From NCBI GenBank assembly GCA_032622095.1, contig CP136069.1, positions 15,422,450 through 15,486,449 of the forward strand: a stretch of 64,000 nucleotides of DNA. Reading direction: 5' to 3'. Numbering within the stretch: position 1 is the stretch's first letter; each line of letters begins with the position of its first letter. Source of the stretch: Siphonodentalium dalli (taxonomy: Eukaryota; Mollusca; Scaphopoda; Gadilida; Siphonodentaliidae). Below are positions 21,763-33,735 of this stretch, in pieces. The notes under the pieces were generated by a model. That model saw only the letters and a program-made list of their open reading frames with translations. It ran no database searches and had not been told where the DNA came from. A program made the position numbers and the translations under genes.

Positions 21763-24368
21763 TAGTGATTTCACTCTTTCCCTAAACAATGTCTCGATGC
21801 CAGATCAATTAATAATAGTGATTCATAGGAATTTTCTCTAAAAGTAATAATCGTGCAGAAATTATTTTTGGCACCATGAGGAATGTAATTTTCTCAGAAT
21901 TTTGTCAGTTTGTTCAAATTGATGTGAGTTTTATTTATTTATTTATATATATATTTTTTTTCTTTCCTCTCTACTAAACTCAATTAACTAGTACAGACAA
22001 CAGGACAAAGAGATACTTTCGGATATAGTGTTTTTTCAATACCAATTGTGGTGGAGGGTGGGGCTGGTAAACATCTTGTCTTCTTTTTAGTTCCTAGGAT
22101 GCATCGATAAAAGATTTTTGGGTATTTTAATTTATCCTATTTTATGTAATATTCATTCGGTGCTTAATATTATTGGTAAAATATATTATAACTCTTCCCG
22201 AAAACACTCCGAGCAATATCCACCAGAACTACTGTTCTTTGTAAATGTTCTTAGGGTACAGAGATTTTTATTTTTAAATATGTGTACAGGAAGTGTTGAT
22301 GTTTTACTGCGGAATTTCAGATTTGTATACTTAAATATATTTTACACATGTAGTTATTATGGTACTAGTATGATTGTCATGCAAAAGCTTTTGTTCTAAA
22401 TATAGTAACAATTTATGTCCCATATATTTTTAATTTTATTTTTATTTTTATTTATTTTTTAATTCATGTTACCCATGGTCACTTTAAACTCAATATTGTT
22501 ATAGTAAAGTGAGTCATGGCAGCTTATGTGCTCATTGATGTACAGTGCTCGGGAAGAGGTACAACTTTTAAAATTTACCAATTCTTGAATTCCAGTTTAG
22601 GATGGTAGGGTTTTTTTTTTTTTTTTTTTTTTTTATATTCCTCGTTGAAAGATTATATTTTAAATGGTAAGTTTGGGATGGGGACATTTTTATACTTACA
22701 TGTATTTTGGTAAATAATGAGAATACATGTATGCGTAAAAAATTTAAACCATAGAATGTTAGGCATCTTATTAGATAAATAGTGAGGAACGATATGAATC
22801 AACCGTTACTCCCTTGGTTTAGACTTTCAGTAATTTCATTTGTGCGTATACTGCTACATGAACACATGTCCCAATTTTCAATTGGGAAGTTTGGTACGGG
22901 AAATTGTTTTGTTTCCATAATGTCATAAATCAAAGAAAATAAATGTGTATATTCTGCTGCAAATACCTTTGCCATATATAATCGATTGGTTTGTAGATAG
23001 CCTACTGGTTTTGGGGTATATTACTAAAAGATATTATGAGATACTATAGTAGTGTTGCCTGCATTGGTCATCTTGTGATGAGTGCAAAGAATGGTATTAT
23101 ATCTAAGTTTATATCTTCTATGAACCAGGATGTTTTTCCCACAGACTATTGAGGAAATGAGGCAGGGGGCTGACAGGCTGATCTTGTCGTGATGAGAAGA
23201 AACCAGGGGTAGGCTATCCGCTAGAATTCCCTTCCTGAAAAGTTGGATGGAAGGAGCAGAAGAGGATGCATAGCCCTGGAGATACAGACTGTCAGCCCTG
23301 CTTATAAATGTTTCTTATTTGATTTGTCTGAATAAGTGGTGTAGTTATGGAATTTTCGAGTCGCAACTTAGTTTACTACTGAGGCCAAAGGTAATATATA
23401 TATGACTTTTTAAAGATGATGTCTTAACATGATCTTATACCCTTTGTGTATGGATATATGTATAGGTAGTGGGGGTGGGGTGGGACTGTAGAGCAATCCG
23501 GTCTGGGTTTGATGGAATTTTGCCCAGACAGGGGGGTAGGCCTTCCCCTATGGCTCATCTCTTCCCGAAAGGTTGATATGGAAGAGACAATAAAAGGAAG
23601 CATAGCCCTGGGTGGTACTGTCAAACACCCTTGTCCTAGATAGATGCGTTTGAGTTTATTTCCTACATAAAAACTATTCATAATTTTTTGTGTTAGATTA
23701 GCATCCAACACTAACACTTTTGGCTGCTGGTACAAAGATATTTAATTTTTCCTTTCTAATGTGCTCTTCTGCTTTCAAAAGTATATGGTGCAAAAAATAA
23801 ACTAGCTGTACTGCCATTCCATGAAGGCCCGATAATTTTGGTAAGGTATTTGCAGATAATACACACACATATAATTATACATTGTCACATTTTCGTCCAA
23901 CCCTTTCTAAACCAAATGCTCATTGATGAGTAGATATCCGTGCGTTCTTCAAATTTCAAAAGTATAAGGTACAAAAGATAAATTAGCTGTATTGACATAT
24001 CTGTCTATAGTCTTAATTATGACTTTCAATTTGAAGTACTCATTTTTTAGTAGTTTCCGTAGGAAATATTTGGATAATAATTTACACAAACAAGGTCATT
24101 GGCCGAACTTATCTTCGTCCATTTTCAGTACTTTTGTTATCTGTATTTTGTTATATTGTCTGTCGATAACCTCTAAAACAATAATAGACCATTAGGATAT
24201 TTATATTTTGAGAAAATCCATTTAATATAGAGAGGGTTGGACGATGCTTGTCGATATAGATTTATGCATTTTCATATTTACTCATTTCTTCATATATTAT
24301 AATATCTTGACATACACATACATTATAATATTTACACGTTACAAGTAATAAATCGACCCTTCCATGGT
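21763..24368. other. AT-rich intron with low-complexity tracts and one diverged repeat pair
   Basis: T-runs at about 21940-21962 and 22611-22634. A degenerate repeat occurs twice (about 23195-23300 and 23520-23640), sharing GGGGTAGGC, GGAAG..AGAAGA and GCATAGCCCTGG. No gene. Confidence 0.5.
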
Positions 24369-24560
24369 TGGGGCTGTCCGGGAGTTTGCATAAACCCTGC
24401 GCTAATGCGCAACCCCAGACGTACGAGCATCCCGCGGGTGGTCTCGCATATATGTGAGAATACAACAGCCCAACGCCATATACCCCGAGCCGTGTCCCCC
24501 CACACATGCAGGACCCCGTTGGAGACCCGCATATGTGAGGGGAAGGACCGGCACAGGACC
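24366..24560. mobile_element. MITE family B, strongly diverged copy with AT-to-GC bias
   Basis: ACCCTGCGCTAATGCGCAAC at the left, GGTCTCGCATATATGTGAG in the middle and GACCGGCACAGGACC at the right align with the family B ends and core. Most differences replace T with C or A with G. It sits 120 bases from the EGF exon at 24685. Confidence 0.6.
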
Positions 24561-24684
24561 ATTAATGTTGGACCGGTGCAACTCCAGTAATGAAGGTCAC
24601 TAACATTTAATCAATGTATGGATATATAGGAAAATTATATATTTAAATTCATGGTTTAAATCTTGCGCAGACCCTGATACTTAC

Positions 24685-24795
24685 TGATGTCACAGTGAAT
24701 GCCTGCCCACCCAGGATGGCAATCACAGTCATACCTAGCAGTACCTTCTACGCATGTTCCATGGTCACATTGTGAGGAGACGCAATCCGTGATAT
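24685..24795 (-). CDS. EGF/C-type lectin gene exon: EGF module
   Basis: Acceptor TTTCAG, donor GTAAGTAT, phase 1-1, 111 bp. Starts ITDCVSSQCDHGTC, then CVEGTARYDCDC and GWAGIHCDI: six cysteines in EGF order. The hydroxylation position carries E instead of D or N, so the C-x-[DN] consensus is lost in this module alone among the eight. The next exon upstream is only 466 bases away. Confidence 0.88.
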
Positions 24796-25261
24796 CTGAA
24801 AATGATATTTAAAGTGATGGTAAACACTCCGATAGGGTGATCAAATAGAATGGAGAATAATAATAACAAATGTCGTATCATTCACGTTACGTCGCTTACT
24901 CATCAATACTGAATTTTCATGGTTAATTTTTCTCCACATCGGAACTATCATGAATTAATTATTTGTTTTAATCATATTTGGCGAACCACATTGATGTAGA
25001 AGTTATATAAATAGAGTAAACAATTAGTTGCAAAACCAATTGATTACTCTCTATATCACAGGACGTTTCCTCGTGCATATTTTATTAAATATCTTGTTTT
25101 AGTCAAGCAGGGAGTATCACTGTCGCATCGTACAGAACAAATGCGTGACAATATTTGCCGATGTTAATGGCGAGAATTAGATTGATTTTCATATTTATGA
25201 TATGTCTCAAATAACGTAAACAGATGTACGGTTTATTGAGATTAAACTAATTCAAACTTAC

Positions 25262-25381
25262 CCTCGGTACATAGTCCTGCGATGTTTTTGCTCCAGCCGT
25301 CATGGCAGTCACATCGAAAATTATTGATCAAGTCAACACAGTTACCGTGAACACAAAGTCCCTGCGAACACTCGTTCAAAT
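25262..25381 (-). CDS. EGF/C-type lectin gene exon: calcium-binding-type EGF module
   Basis: Acceptor TTTTCAG, donor GTAAGTTT, phase 1-1, 120 bp. Starts LNECSQGLCVHGNC, then CVDLINNFRCDC and GWSKNIAGLCTE. The loop before the sixth cysteine is a few residues longer than in the neighbours. The beta-hydroxylation consensus is intact. Upstream lies the longest intron seen here, 21.3 kb, filled by the retrovirus-like element. Confidence 0.88.
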
Positions 25382-25556
25382 CTGAAAATAGGTCAAGTAG
25401 ATCAGATACGTCGTGGCAACATATCCTCGCGCAAATACGCACATAGTCGATCTATAATGTGAAATGGGTACATAATGTGATTATATTCTGAAATAAGCAA
25501 ATAATGCACTCATACCCATTATTCCGTTTTATGGCGCGGGCCACACTGATAGTGAT

Positions 25557-25652
25557 CCGACGAATGGCAACAAGCCATATTTCCGACTAAATCCTGAAAA
25601 GATACCAACAACTCTGCTGTGGTTAAGGAGTCGATTATTTAGGGCATTGCTG
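25557..25652. mobile_element. MITE family A half copy
   Basis: CCGACGAATGGCAACAAGCC, TTCCGACTAAATCCTGAAAAG, TGCTGTGGTTAAGGAG and TCGATTATTTAGGGCATTGC. One arm only. Confidence 0.75.
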
Positions 25653-26945
25653 TATTTTCCAGTTTGATACCAGGTGAGGTCCCCTGACCTTTGCAAGCTG
25701 ATGTGTTGGAATTAGGCATCATCGCATGGTTTACCATACAACCTGGTTTACCTATCTGATTATTTAGAGAAAACTATTGCAATGCTGTTTAAATGGACAT
25801 GGTTCATTCGAGCTTCCAATTTATGTCTACGTAAGTTGGAAGGCGGTATCAATTAAATACACGAAATATTGATATACCGACTTCATATGCTCTGAAGAAT
25901 ACTTTCCGTGGTCACCGACATTTTCTGGATGTTTTAAATTTTTCGCACAGAAGTGAAACAAACGCTCTTCTTTATTTCTGCCTTATCCGGGGGGGGGGGG
26001 GGGGTGAATTTTGTTTTTTCGGCACGTATGCAATTTTTTCTGCAACTAAAAAAAAAAATTCCTCCTTGTTTTTCAGTGTTTTGGCAATGAGTTGGGCTTC
26101 AAAACCACTTTGAATGAGAGAAATAATGTAATTCTAACTGTAAACTGACTGCAGGCAGTTATCGTGTTGTATTTTGTTGCAAATTTTGAAATCCAAGATG
26201 GCCGCTGGCAGCCATGTTTTTTTGGCCGAATGACCTCAAAATGACTCATTCCTATTTACATATCCATGTTAACATCCATGATAAATAGTATGCACAGAAT
26301 TCATATACAGCTGTTTACAGTGAATTTCCCCCCGCAAATCTCTGTTTTAGTGTTAAAATGGGGGGGGGGGGGTGGGTGTCAAAAAATGGTCGGAAAAAAC
26401 TGCCGAAAACGGAAACAAATTTGGCGGTGGGGGTGGGTGGGTACAAAAAATTATCGAAAGGGAAAAAATGCCATACGTGCCTGAAAAAAAATTCCGACCC
26501 CCCCCCCTGCCTTATCAGAAGAGACTAAAATTGAGCACTCTTTTCTCTTCCATGCCTTGGAAATGGCTGCTTTTTGTTTGGGACGCAAACATTGTGTTCA
26601 AAGTTGTTTTGTGTGCATTCAATGCCCCTTTCTGTGACATATGTACCATAGTGGAATAGCGGGGTTAATACTCTGCCTGAAAGTCGTAGCAGAGTAATTT
26701 ATTGGGACCATTTACAGCCAAATCAATAAGTGTGTGGGAACTGATCAATTCAGGTCACGTGAAAGCAGTAGGCTTTATTACCGGAAGGAGAAGTATAGCG
26801 TATCGTAGGTTTTATATCTGTCATGTGACAGGGAAGTACGGGGTGGAATAAATACGTGTGTCGGCCTTAGACAGGTGCTGTTTGGTCGTACAGTCTCGAA
26901 TAATTGAATAGCCTCACGACATACTTTCAAGCTTGCTTGGTCTTC
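25653..26945. other. Intron sequence with G-runs; possible unshared part of the retroelement's 5' LTR
   Basis: G-runs at 25990-26004, 26359-26371 and C-run at 26499-26507. The bases just left of 26946 do not match those left of the 3' LTR end, so I cannot mark an LTR start. Confidence 0.4.
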
Positions 26946-27070
26946 GGAAATTGTTGTAGTATTCATATATTCGTACATTATATGCTGGATCCAATAAAGA
27001 ATGTGAAACCTCTAAACTGTATCTGAACAGCGTTACCCAACGGGAGTCAACGATCTACGGCCTACTATAG
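26946..27070 (+). repeat. 5' LTR, right-hand part
   Basis: Shares GGAAATTGTTGT, ATTCATATATTCGTACATTA, GCTGGATCCAATAAAGA, AACGGGAGTCAACGATCT and GGCCTACTATAG with the 3' copy. It contains the AATAAA signal, so it probably covers R and U5. Where the LTR begins is unresolved. Confidence 0.7.
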
Positions 27071-27242
27071 GACACACGTTTTTGGTTGCCGTGTGCAGAA
27101 TCCTAATTTATTGAGAAGAAAGCTGTTGCTGAAAATTTGGAAAAGCTGTTTATGAATTAGGAAAAGTGAAAAATCTTCTAAAAAACAGAGCTGAAGACAA
27201 AGCGAGAAATTCACTTTGGCAGAATTCAGTAACATTCAGTGT

Positions 27243-27486
27243 AATATAAACATTCAGTTCAAAAGAAACTCAGGAAGAAGAGATATACAGAAATATAAAC
27301 ATTCAATTCAAAAGAAAATCAAGGACGAAAATAAATACAGAAATATAAACATTCAATTCAAAAGAAAATCAAGGACGAAAATAAATACAGAAATATAAAC
27401 ATTCAGTAAAAAGAAAATCCAGGAAGAAGATATATACATAAATAAACATTCAGTTCAACAGAAAATCCAAGAAGAGTTATACAAAT
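27243..27486. repeat. Five tandem 49-50-bp units in the retroelement leader
   Basis: Units built on AAATATAAACATTCAATTCA and AAAGAAAATCAAGGACG repeat at about 27243, 27291, 27341, 27391 and 27440. Units two and three are identical. They sit between the LTR and gag. Confidence 0.85.
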
Positions 27487-28979
27487 TTGACATTTCGAAG
27501 TTCACTGACAATTCAAGTTGATTGAACAGAAGTTCTATTGTATTGTGCTAGGGTGAGTACATTTTCCATAGAATGCATATTCGGCATTCTTAAACAACAT
27601 ACCAATGTAGTTTCAATTTATGGCATGTCGGTTTGCATGTATACCCCTAACAGCAGGGATCTCGTCCGTTACAGATGTAATTGAGTCAGGACGAGCGGTT
27701 GAAAACGATAGAATCCCATTTGTAGAATCCCTCAATCCGCACCTCGAGTACCAGTGATACCAGATACATTAATTGGATATGATGCACCATCTAAATTTAT
27801 AGATTATTGTAATTTTTATAAGGAACGCATTAGTACGATATCGCCGAAAGTGTTTCAAATTAAATTCGGTTCAAATTAAATTAGAGGTACATTGCAATAG
27901 AATTAGCGCTTTGGAGGAGATTCTAATTTTTAATATATTTGACAATTGTGTTTTCGATAGATATACAATATGGACACCTATTAAAATGCCATTTGCAGAT
28001 TTTCCGGCATTAAATATTAATCGAATTGTCACTCGACTCCCATTTTTGGGATACCCGACACGATTTGGGTGTCTAATTCATTTGAAGACTTTAATCAAAA
28101 ATAAAGCATGTGAAATAGGCCAAAATGAAGAGGTATATTGATGAAGAAACGCTTACAAATTTAAATATAAATTAATAATTGTATGCTTGGTGAGAAAATA
28201 AATGGCAGAATCACAAGAAGTGACTAGTTTGGATTTTGGTAGCGAATCGGATAGGAGAATGGTTGAAAATGAGGCGGAGATGCAAATGATGGAGTACGAG
28301 GGGCTAATGCCTCAACGTAGAGATGAAGAGAGGAATAGACACAGGGATTTCCCCCTAACGATCGACCACCTGCATATGAACAGGTTGATCAGCATATTCA
28401 GAATGTGCTAGGTCAATCTACTGAACAAATGTAGTTATTTCAAAATGCAGTTGTTCAACAGTCTGAGGCATCGAGGCAGTCAACGGTTGTTCGAGCAGCT
28501 TTGGGCGCGGCTACAATAATAGGGACTTATACTGGTGAACCCAATGGTTTTAAAGATTGGATTTTACAAATTGAACGGTACGTACAAGCCGTAGATGCAG
28601 CGGATAAGGATACAATTAAGTTAGCTAGTAAAACTACACGTGGACCAGTGGCAGAATTTGTTCAAAGATTTATGAAACAAAGTACACTCCATGGGGTCCT
28701 AAGATTTACTTGGGCTGAGTTTAACGGGACTTACGGACCCGTTAAGGCGATATAGCGGATAATCAACACGTCCTCTCCATTTTACGCAACATTAGGCAAA
28801 AGAAACATGAAAGTATTCAGGTATATGCTGAACGATTAAGAGAGATCACTGATGATGCGTTTGAAGATCATATACATGATCCAGCTATCGAAATGCAATT
28901 GGTGGGATACTTGTTGGATGGGTTATATAATGATTCATTAACCCATAGTGATGTTCATACCACAGAAATAACAACATAA

Positions 28980-30575
28980 ACCGGGAGCAATGTCAGTCTA
29001 TGCGTCAATCCATGCCCAACGACTCCATTGATCGATTGTAAGTGTATAACTGAAATGGCTTAAGATACAACGATTGCCACATCCCGATCAAGGGGTGGGG
29101 TGAAGTTTGAAATATTGCTAGGACACTCCAACTCACCATGACCTCTTCTGTACATCCCTGACCCATTGTAGACAGGTTCAAATAGACATTTCCCGGACAA
29201 TATAGAGGACTTTCGTTGCATAAATCAATAATCAGTTAGCTCTAGATTGTTCAAGTTCTATTGGAAGCTTTTGGCTACAACGTGACAATACACCTCATTG
29301 TTAGAGGGATGGGCATGCAAGTGACTGAAAGGTCCACGAAATATCTAAGCTTGGCTGTGTAATATGTAATAGAACAACACTTACATGTATGTTGAGATTA
29401 GTTAGAAATGAGCATCCTGCTTGAGTGATCTAATGTCTCAATTCTAACAAATCTTATTATCAGCTGTAGTTCTATGTTTATTACACACCTCGTTCTTATA
29501 ACTGGATACATCTTGACAGTAGAATAATTCAGCTATAGTGTCAGAGGCTGTTGAAACTCGAGCTAGCCCTACATCAACTGCATGCACACGTGGATACATG
29601 TGGCTTGTTTAATCATGCACACAGGTTTGTTTCCCTGGCTCTATGTGCACCAGTGTGTATATATAAATTAATTCATCATGTTTTATAGTATTTTAGTCGA
29701 CCAAAATCTAGTTTTATGATGTTGAAACGTGATATAAAGCTACTACGATGTTACTCGTAGTTGGCACATTGGACGAAATTTACCAGCGGTTATCGCTGGT
29801 GCCAGCTACGAGTTATCTCGTAGGTCTCAATTCTAACAAATCTTATTATCAGCTGTAGTTCTATGTTTATTACACATCTCGTTCTTATAACTGGATACAT
29901 CTTGACAGTAGAATAATTCAGTTATAGTGTCAGAGGCTGTTGAAACTCGAGCTAGCCCTACATCAACTGCATGCACACGTGGATACATGTGGCTTGTCTA
30001 ATCATGCACACAGGTTTGTTTCCCTGGCTCTATGTGCACCAGTGTGTATATATAAATTAATTCATCATGTTTTATAGTATTTTAGTCGACCAAAATCTAG
30101 TTTTATGATGTTGAAACGTGATATAAAGCTACTACGATGTTACTCGTAGTTGGCACATTGGACGAAATTTACCAGCGGTTATCGCTGGTGCCAGCTACGA
30201 GTTATCTCGTAGGTAAATCAATATTACGTTTTCGACGTCTTAGGCGACGTAGAGTGTACCGGTAATTGTATATAAATTCATTTACCGTGTCGTATATACG
30301 ATGTGCTTGTACCTGTGTAGTACTCTCGCCATCCAAGTCGTTGAAAACGTAATTGTATTTACCTACGAGATAACTCGTATTGGCACCAGCGATGAAACAC
30401 TGATTAATTCCATCCCAGGTGCCGACTACGAGTTATCTCGTAGTAGCCTTACGACATGTTTCAGCATCATATATTGATCGAACCATTACTCCTACATACG
30501 TAATATATCACCTACTATCGGCTAAACCTGCAATCCCATGTTGGCATATGGGATGGAATTACCCATTGGTTTTCG
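28980..30575. mobile_element. Insertion in gag carrying hairpin-rich repeats
   Basis: About 1.6 kb without gag similarity separates the two gag parts. It includes the 389-bp tandem pair and further CTACGAG hairpins at 30363-30379 and 30426-30443. No coding frame. Ends could not be fixed to the base and no target duplication was identified. Confidence 0.6.
29435..30212. repeat. 389-bp unit in tandem, two near-identical copies, each ending in three hairpins
   Basis: Units 29435-29823 and 29824-30212 differ at only a few bases. Each ends with CTACGA-6-TCGTAG (29743-29760), ACCAGCG-5-CGCTGGT (29782-29800) and CTACGAG-4-CTCGTAG (29806-29823); the second unit repeats these 389 bases later. Confidence 0.85.
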
Positions 30576-31416
30576 GCAGTGAACGTGTTAAGATTTAAAT
30601 TAATGAGGGAAAATCATCCATTGTTAAACTGGGCAGTAGATTCTCCAATGAGGGAGGCTAATTTACATAAAAGTTATAAATTAAGGTATGGTGAAAGTAC
30701 ATATGATAGATCCCAAAGAAATGTTGTTGATAATGAACTACCAATCGCAATGGAGGTCGATCATTTTGGCAGAAGGGTTCAGAGTTCAGAGACGTTCTCA
30801 TCCAAATAGGTATCAGGGACCACGCCCAGTGCAAGTTCAAAATAGGTATCAGGGGCCGCGCGTTATGTCGGACCAAATAGGTGGCCTCGACCTCAAAATA
30901 ATGTGAGGGCGATACAAATGAAACAGCAAGGCCAGTTAATCCTTTAAACGCACAGGGTTTTGTAAGTAATCAACGCCCTGGGACGCCATTTTGGTGTGAA
31001 TATTGTCTTAAAGGAGGTCATTCTATAGACTTGTGTTGGTTGTGCCAGGCAAATGAAAAACAAAGGAAAAATTTAAACCAAGTGGTTCCACTTTTAATGT
31101 GGCCAAAAATGGAACGAAACAAATCAAAAGAAATTAATAGACAATTTTCAACCAGAATAATTGAGCAAATTAGATATTTCGAGTAGACAAATGTGGAATG
31201 TATAACTCAAATAGTCTACAAGATGACAAGACATCTCGTATAAGAAATAGGAAAACTAGAAATGAAATAAAAGTTATCAAATACAAAATCAAAATAAGCC
31301 ACCAGTGTATAATTTAATAAAATTGGGTAGAAATTATTTAAAGAGAGGCAAAATTAATCAGAAGTTGACTAGTGGACAAACATCTAAAATAGATAAGAGA
31401 ACTCCGAAAATAATAA

Positions 31417-31760
31417 TTGAACAAAAGAAACAAAATAGCACTCATCAAAAAGGAAGTGAAAAATAAAAATATGGGTTCTATGAAACACAAAAACATTGAT
31501 ATGAATTGTGCAACAAATACACCTGAGTTTAAAATTAGTAGCACAAATTATAATTATCCTGGAGACACTGGCAAACTTTTAGAGGAAAATGTACCATGTT
31601 CCATTGTAATAATGATTAGAAAACAAAGGGTAAGAGCTTTGTTGGATAGTGGAGTTGATTGTTAACTAATTAATATAAACTTGTATGAAAAATTACAGGA
31701 TCGACCCAAACTTATTAAGAAACAAGCAACTGTTACTTCAGCAAGCAGCAATACATTATA
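31417..31760 (+). pseudogene. Retroelement protease
   Basis: VPCSIVIMIRKQRVRALL is followed by the aspartic protease site LLDSGVDC, then an in-frame TAA at 31663-31665; the frame continues with INLYEKLQDRPKLIKK. D-S-G is the active-site triad of retropepsins, which cut the Gag-Pol precursor. The premature stop and later breaks inactivate this copy. Confidence 0.7.
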
Positions 31761-32299
31761 AATATAAGGGTATTATATAAACCTCGATTTTAAGATAAAC
31801 TAACTAAGAGAAAATAGAGTACTAATGTATTTTGATTTGGGAGCCATGAAATTTAGAAATCAATTAGTGTCCCTTGTACCTGATATACATATAGCATCTT
31901 TAATATGACTGTAAACTAATTGTAAACTGCAACCTAGAACGGAGGCGATTATTTCTGCAAAAAATGTTGGGGGAACTAAAATGGTTAATTCTCCATTCAT
32001 AATTGTGACTGTTACAGAACGTGGTTATCCCAGCCAACATCCAGGACTCACCTTGGAGGAGTCAGTAACCACAACTAAAAACGATTGTATTCCCCTGAAA
32101 ATCAAACTGACAGGCATTATAATTTGAAACGCGACTGTGTTGTGGGGAGAATAATCCCAATGCAAGAAACCGAAATTAATCAGATTTCAAATACTTCTGA
32201 AGTGAGCGAATAACGTGTCGATGTGAAAGAAATTAATGTAGAACCAGAATATTTAAAGGCAGTCACTGAGTTGGTATTAAATACTGAGGATATTTTTGC

Positions 32300-33735
32300 T
32301 GCAAACGATATCTAATTAGTGAGACAACAAATAAGATGACCATTGATACTGGAGAACATTCACCGATCTCATTAAAACCTTATCGAGTACCTTTACATAG
32401 GAGACAACTCTTTAAAAATGCTATTGATTCAATGAAAAATGCGGGTATTATAACAAAATCCCAGAGTAACTGGCAGAATCCCTGCATTATCGTGCCTAAA
32501 CATGATGGTACATGGAGATTTTGCTGTGATTTTCGATCATTAAATAAAATAACAAAGACAATTTTGTATCCATTGCTATGGAGCCCGTGAGGTGACATGG
32601 TAAATATATTTTATAATCCGTGCACACGAAATAGTAAAACCGTCTGCACGAATTAACAATATGTGCGCACGAATTAATAATCTGTGCGCACAAATTAATA
32701 ATCCATGCGCACGGTTTAACATATATAAATGCTGTGCTATTGGCAATTCAGTCAAAATGGCCTTACGCCTGCAGACTCCTTTATAATGCAGTTGTGACAA
32801 CAAATTATACACGAGAGTATGTTTGATATGTGGATGTTTCCTGGGGGGTATGCAACAATATGCCAATAGGGCCTACTTAGTTACAAATTATATTAGGCTG
32901 TGGTGTCTACATGGGCTTATATGCCCATATGGACCTTGGTAACTAGTGTGCCCCCTCTTGTGTTTAAGCCAGTCCCGGACTGCACATGCATACATATATG
33001 ACCCGGGATGCTATGTGATGCTCACGGATAGTATGCCAGTATACTTCACTCTAAAGTATACACACATAATGGATTGTTGCGCGGTGACGGCTGCACCATA
33101 CCGATATGATATCAGGAATGACAGAAATGGAGTGTAAGATGTAGGATACCCTCTTCCGCAAGACTAAATACTGAAGACAGGCATTAGTATTTAGTATTGT
33201 GGAAGATGGAATGAGGGCCAATTGGGATGGAGGGGGGCGCTAAAGTGCCTTTCACGGTGTGAATTGAATACAATAGACCCATGTGTAAGCCAGTTCTGGA
33301 CTTAACAGTCTTTAATTATACGTGCATATAGAAGTGACCCGCGATGCCTTGTGGTCACAGAGAGTATGAGTATCCCAAATTAATTCATGCACACGGATTA
33401 TAAAATATATTTACCATGTCACCTCCCGGGCTCCATACATTGCCTATAATTGATGATATAATTTCGGAGTTAATGGGTTCTATAATATTTACGTTACTGG
33501 AAGCACGACAGGGATATTATGCGATTCCTATCGCCCAGGAGGACAGGCAGAAAACAACATTTACTTGTTTCTATTGAAACTACATGTTTAATCGCACTGC
33601 ATATGGGTTAAACAATGCTCCGGGAGCATATAGCGCTTTGATTGCAATTGTTTTAAAAGGGTTAACTAACAATATAAACTATATCAATGATATTTTAATT
33701 TTCAGTGACAAAATATATGGGTTTAATGGTTAATA
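32300..33735 (+). pseudogene. Retroelement reverse transcriptase, split by a transposon
   Basis: The N-terminal blocks HSPISLKPYRVPLHRRQLF, NAGIITKSQSNWQNPCIIVP and DGTWRFCCDFRSLNKIT (32336-32570) are typical of Ty3/gypsy. The frame is cut by an 861-bp insertion and picks up at 33444 with PIIDDIISELMGSIIFTLLE, ARQGYYAIPIA, AYGLNNAP and YINDILIFS. The catalytic Y-x-D-D box reads YIND (33680-33691), an active-site change, and a stop occurs near 33575. The enzyme would copy element RNA into DNA. Confidence 0.88.
32577..33437. mobile_element. 861-bp non-autonomous DNA transposon with 46-bp inverted ends and CATTGC target duplication
   Basis: The left end starts TATGGAGCCCGTGAGGTGAC and the right end is its inverse with one mismatch over about 46 bases. 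The six bases CATTGC stand on both sides (32571-32576, 33438-33443). Removing one copy with the element leaves the reverse transcriptase frame in register, showing it inserted into a then-uninterrupted gene. Inside are about five units of a 20-bp repeat (GTGCGCACGAATTAATAAT, 32615-32720), a hairpin near 33150-33215 and no transposase. A 6-bp duplication is unusual; I assign no superfamily. Confidence 0.88.

Larger units (their letters stand above)
28202..31180 (+). pseudogene. Retroelement gag: capsid and zinc knuckle, interrupted
   Basis: The frame opens MAESQEVTSLDFGSESD at 28202. After a frameshift near 28350 a PPAY motif (28366-28377) appears, matching the PPxY type of retroviral late domain. 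A stop at 28432 follows, then capsid-like blocks GTYTGEPNGFKDWILQIERY and, one frame over, LRNIRQKKHESIQVYAERLR and MQLVGYLLDGLYNDSL. The gene is then split by an insertion and resumes near 30585 with FKLMRENHPLLNWAV. A zinc knuckle CEYCLKGGHSIDLC (30995-31036, C-x2-C-x4-H-x4-C) closes it. Gag would build the particle core and bind RNA; this copy cannot make an intact protein. Confidence 0.8.

Noticed and set aside
22118-22399. 93-residue hydrophobic plus-strand frame
   Set aside because: AT-rich composition explains the F/I/L/Y-rich translation; no splice signals or family resemblance.
27216-27398. 60-residue frame with repeated NIQFKRKS units
   Set aside because: Translation of the 50-bp leader repeats of the retroelement; it has no start context or downstream continuation.
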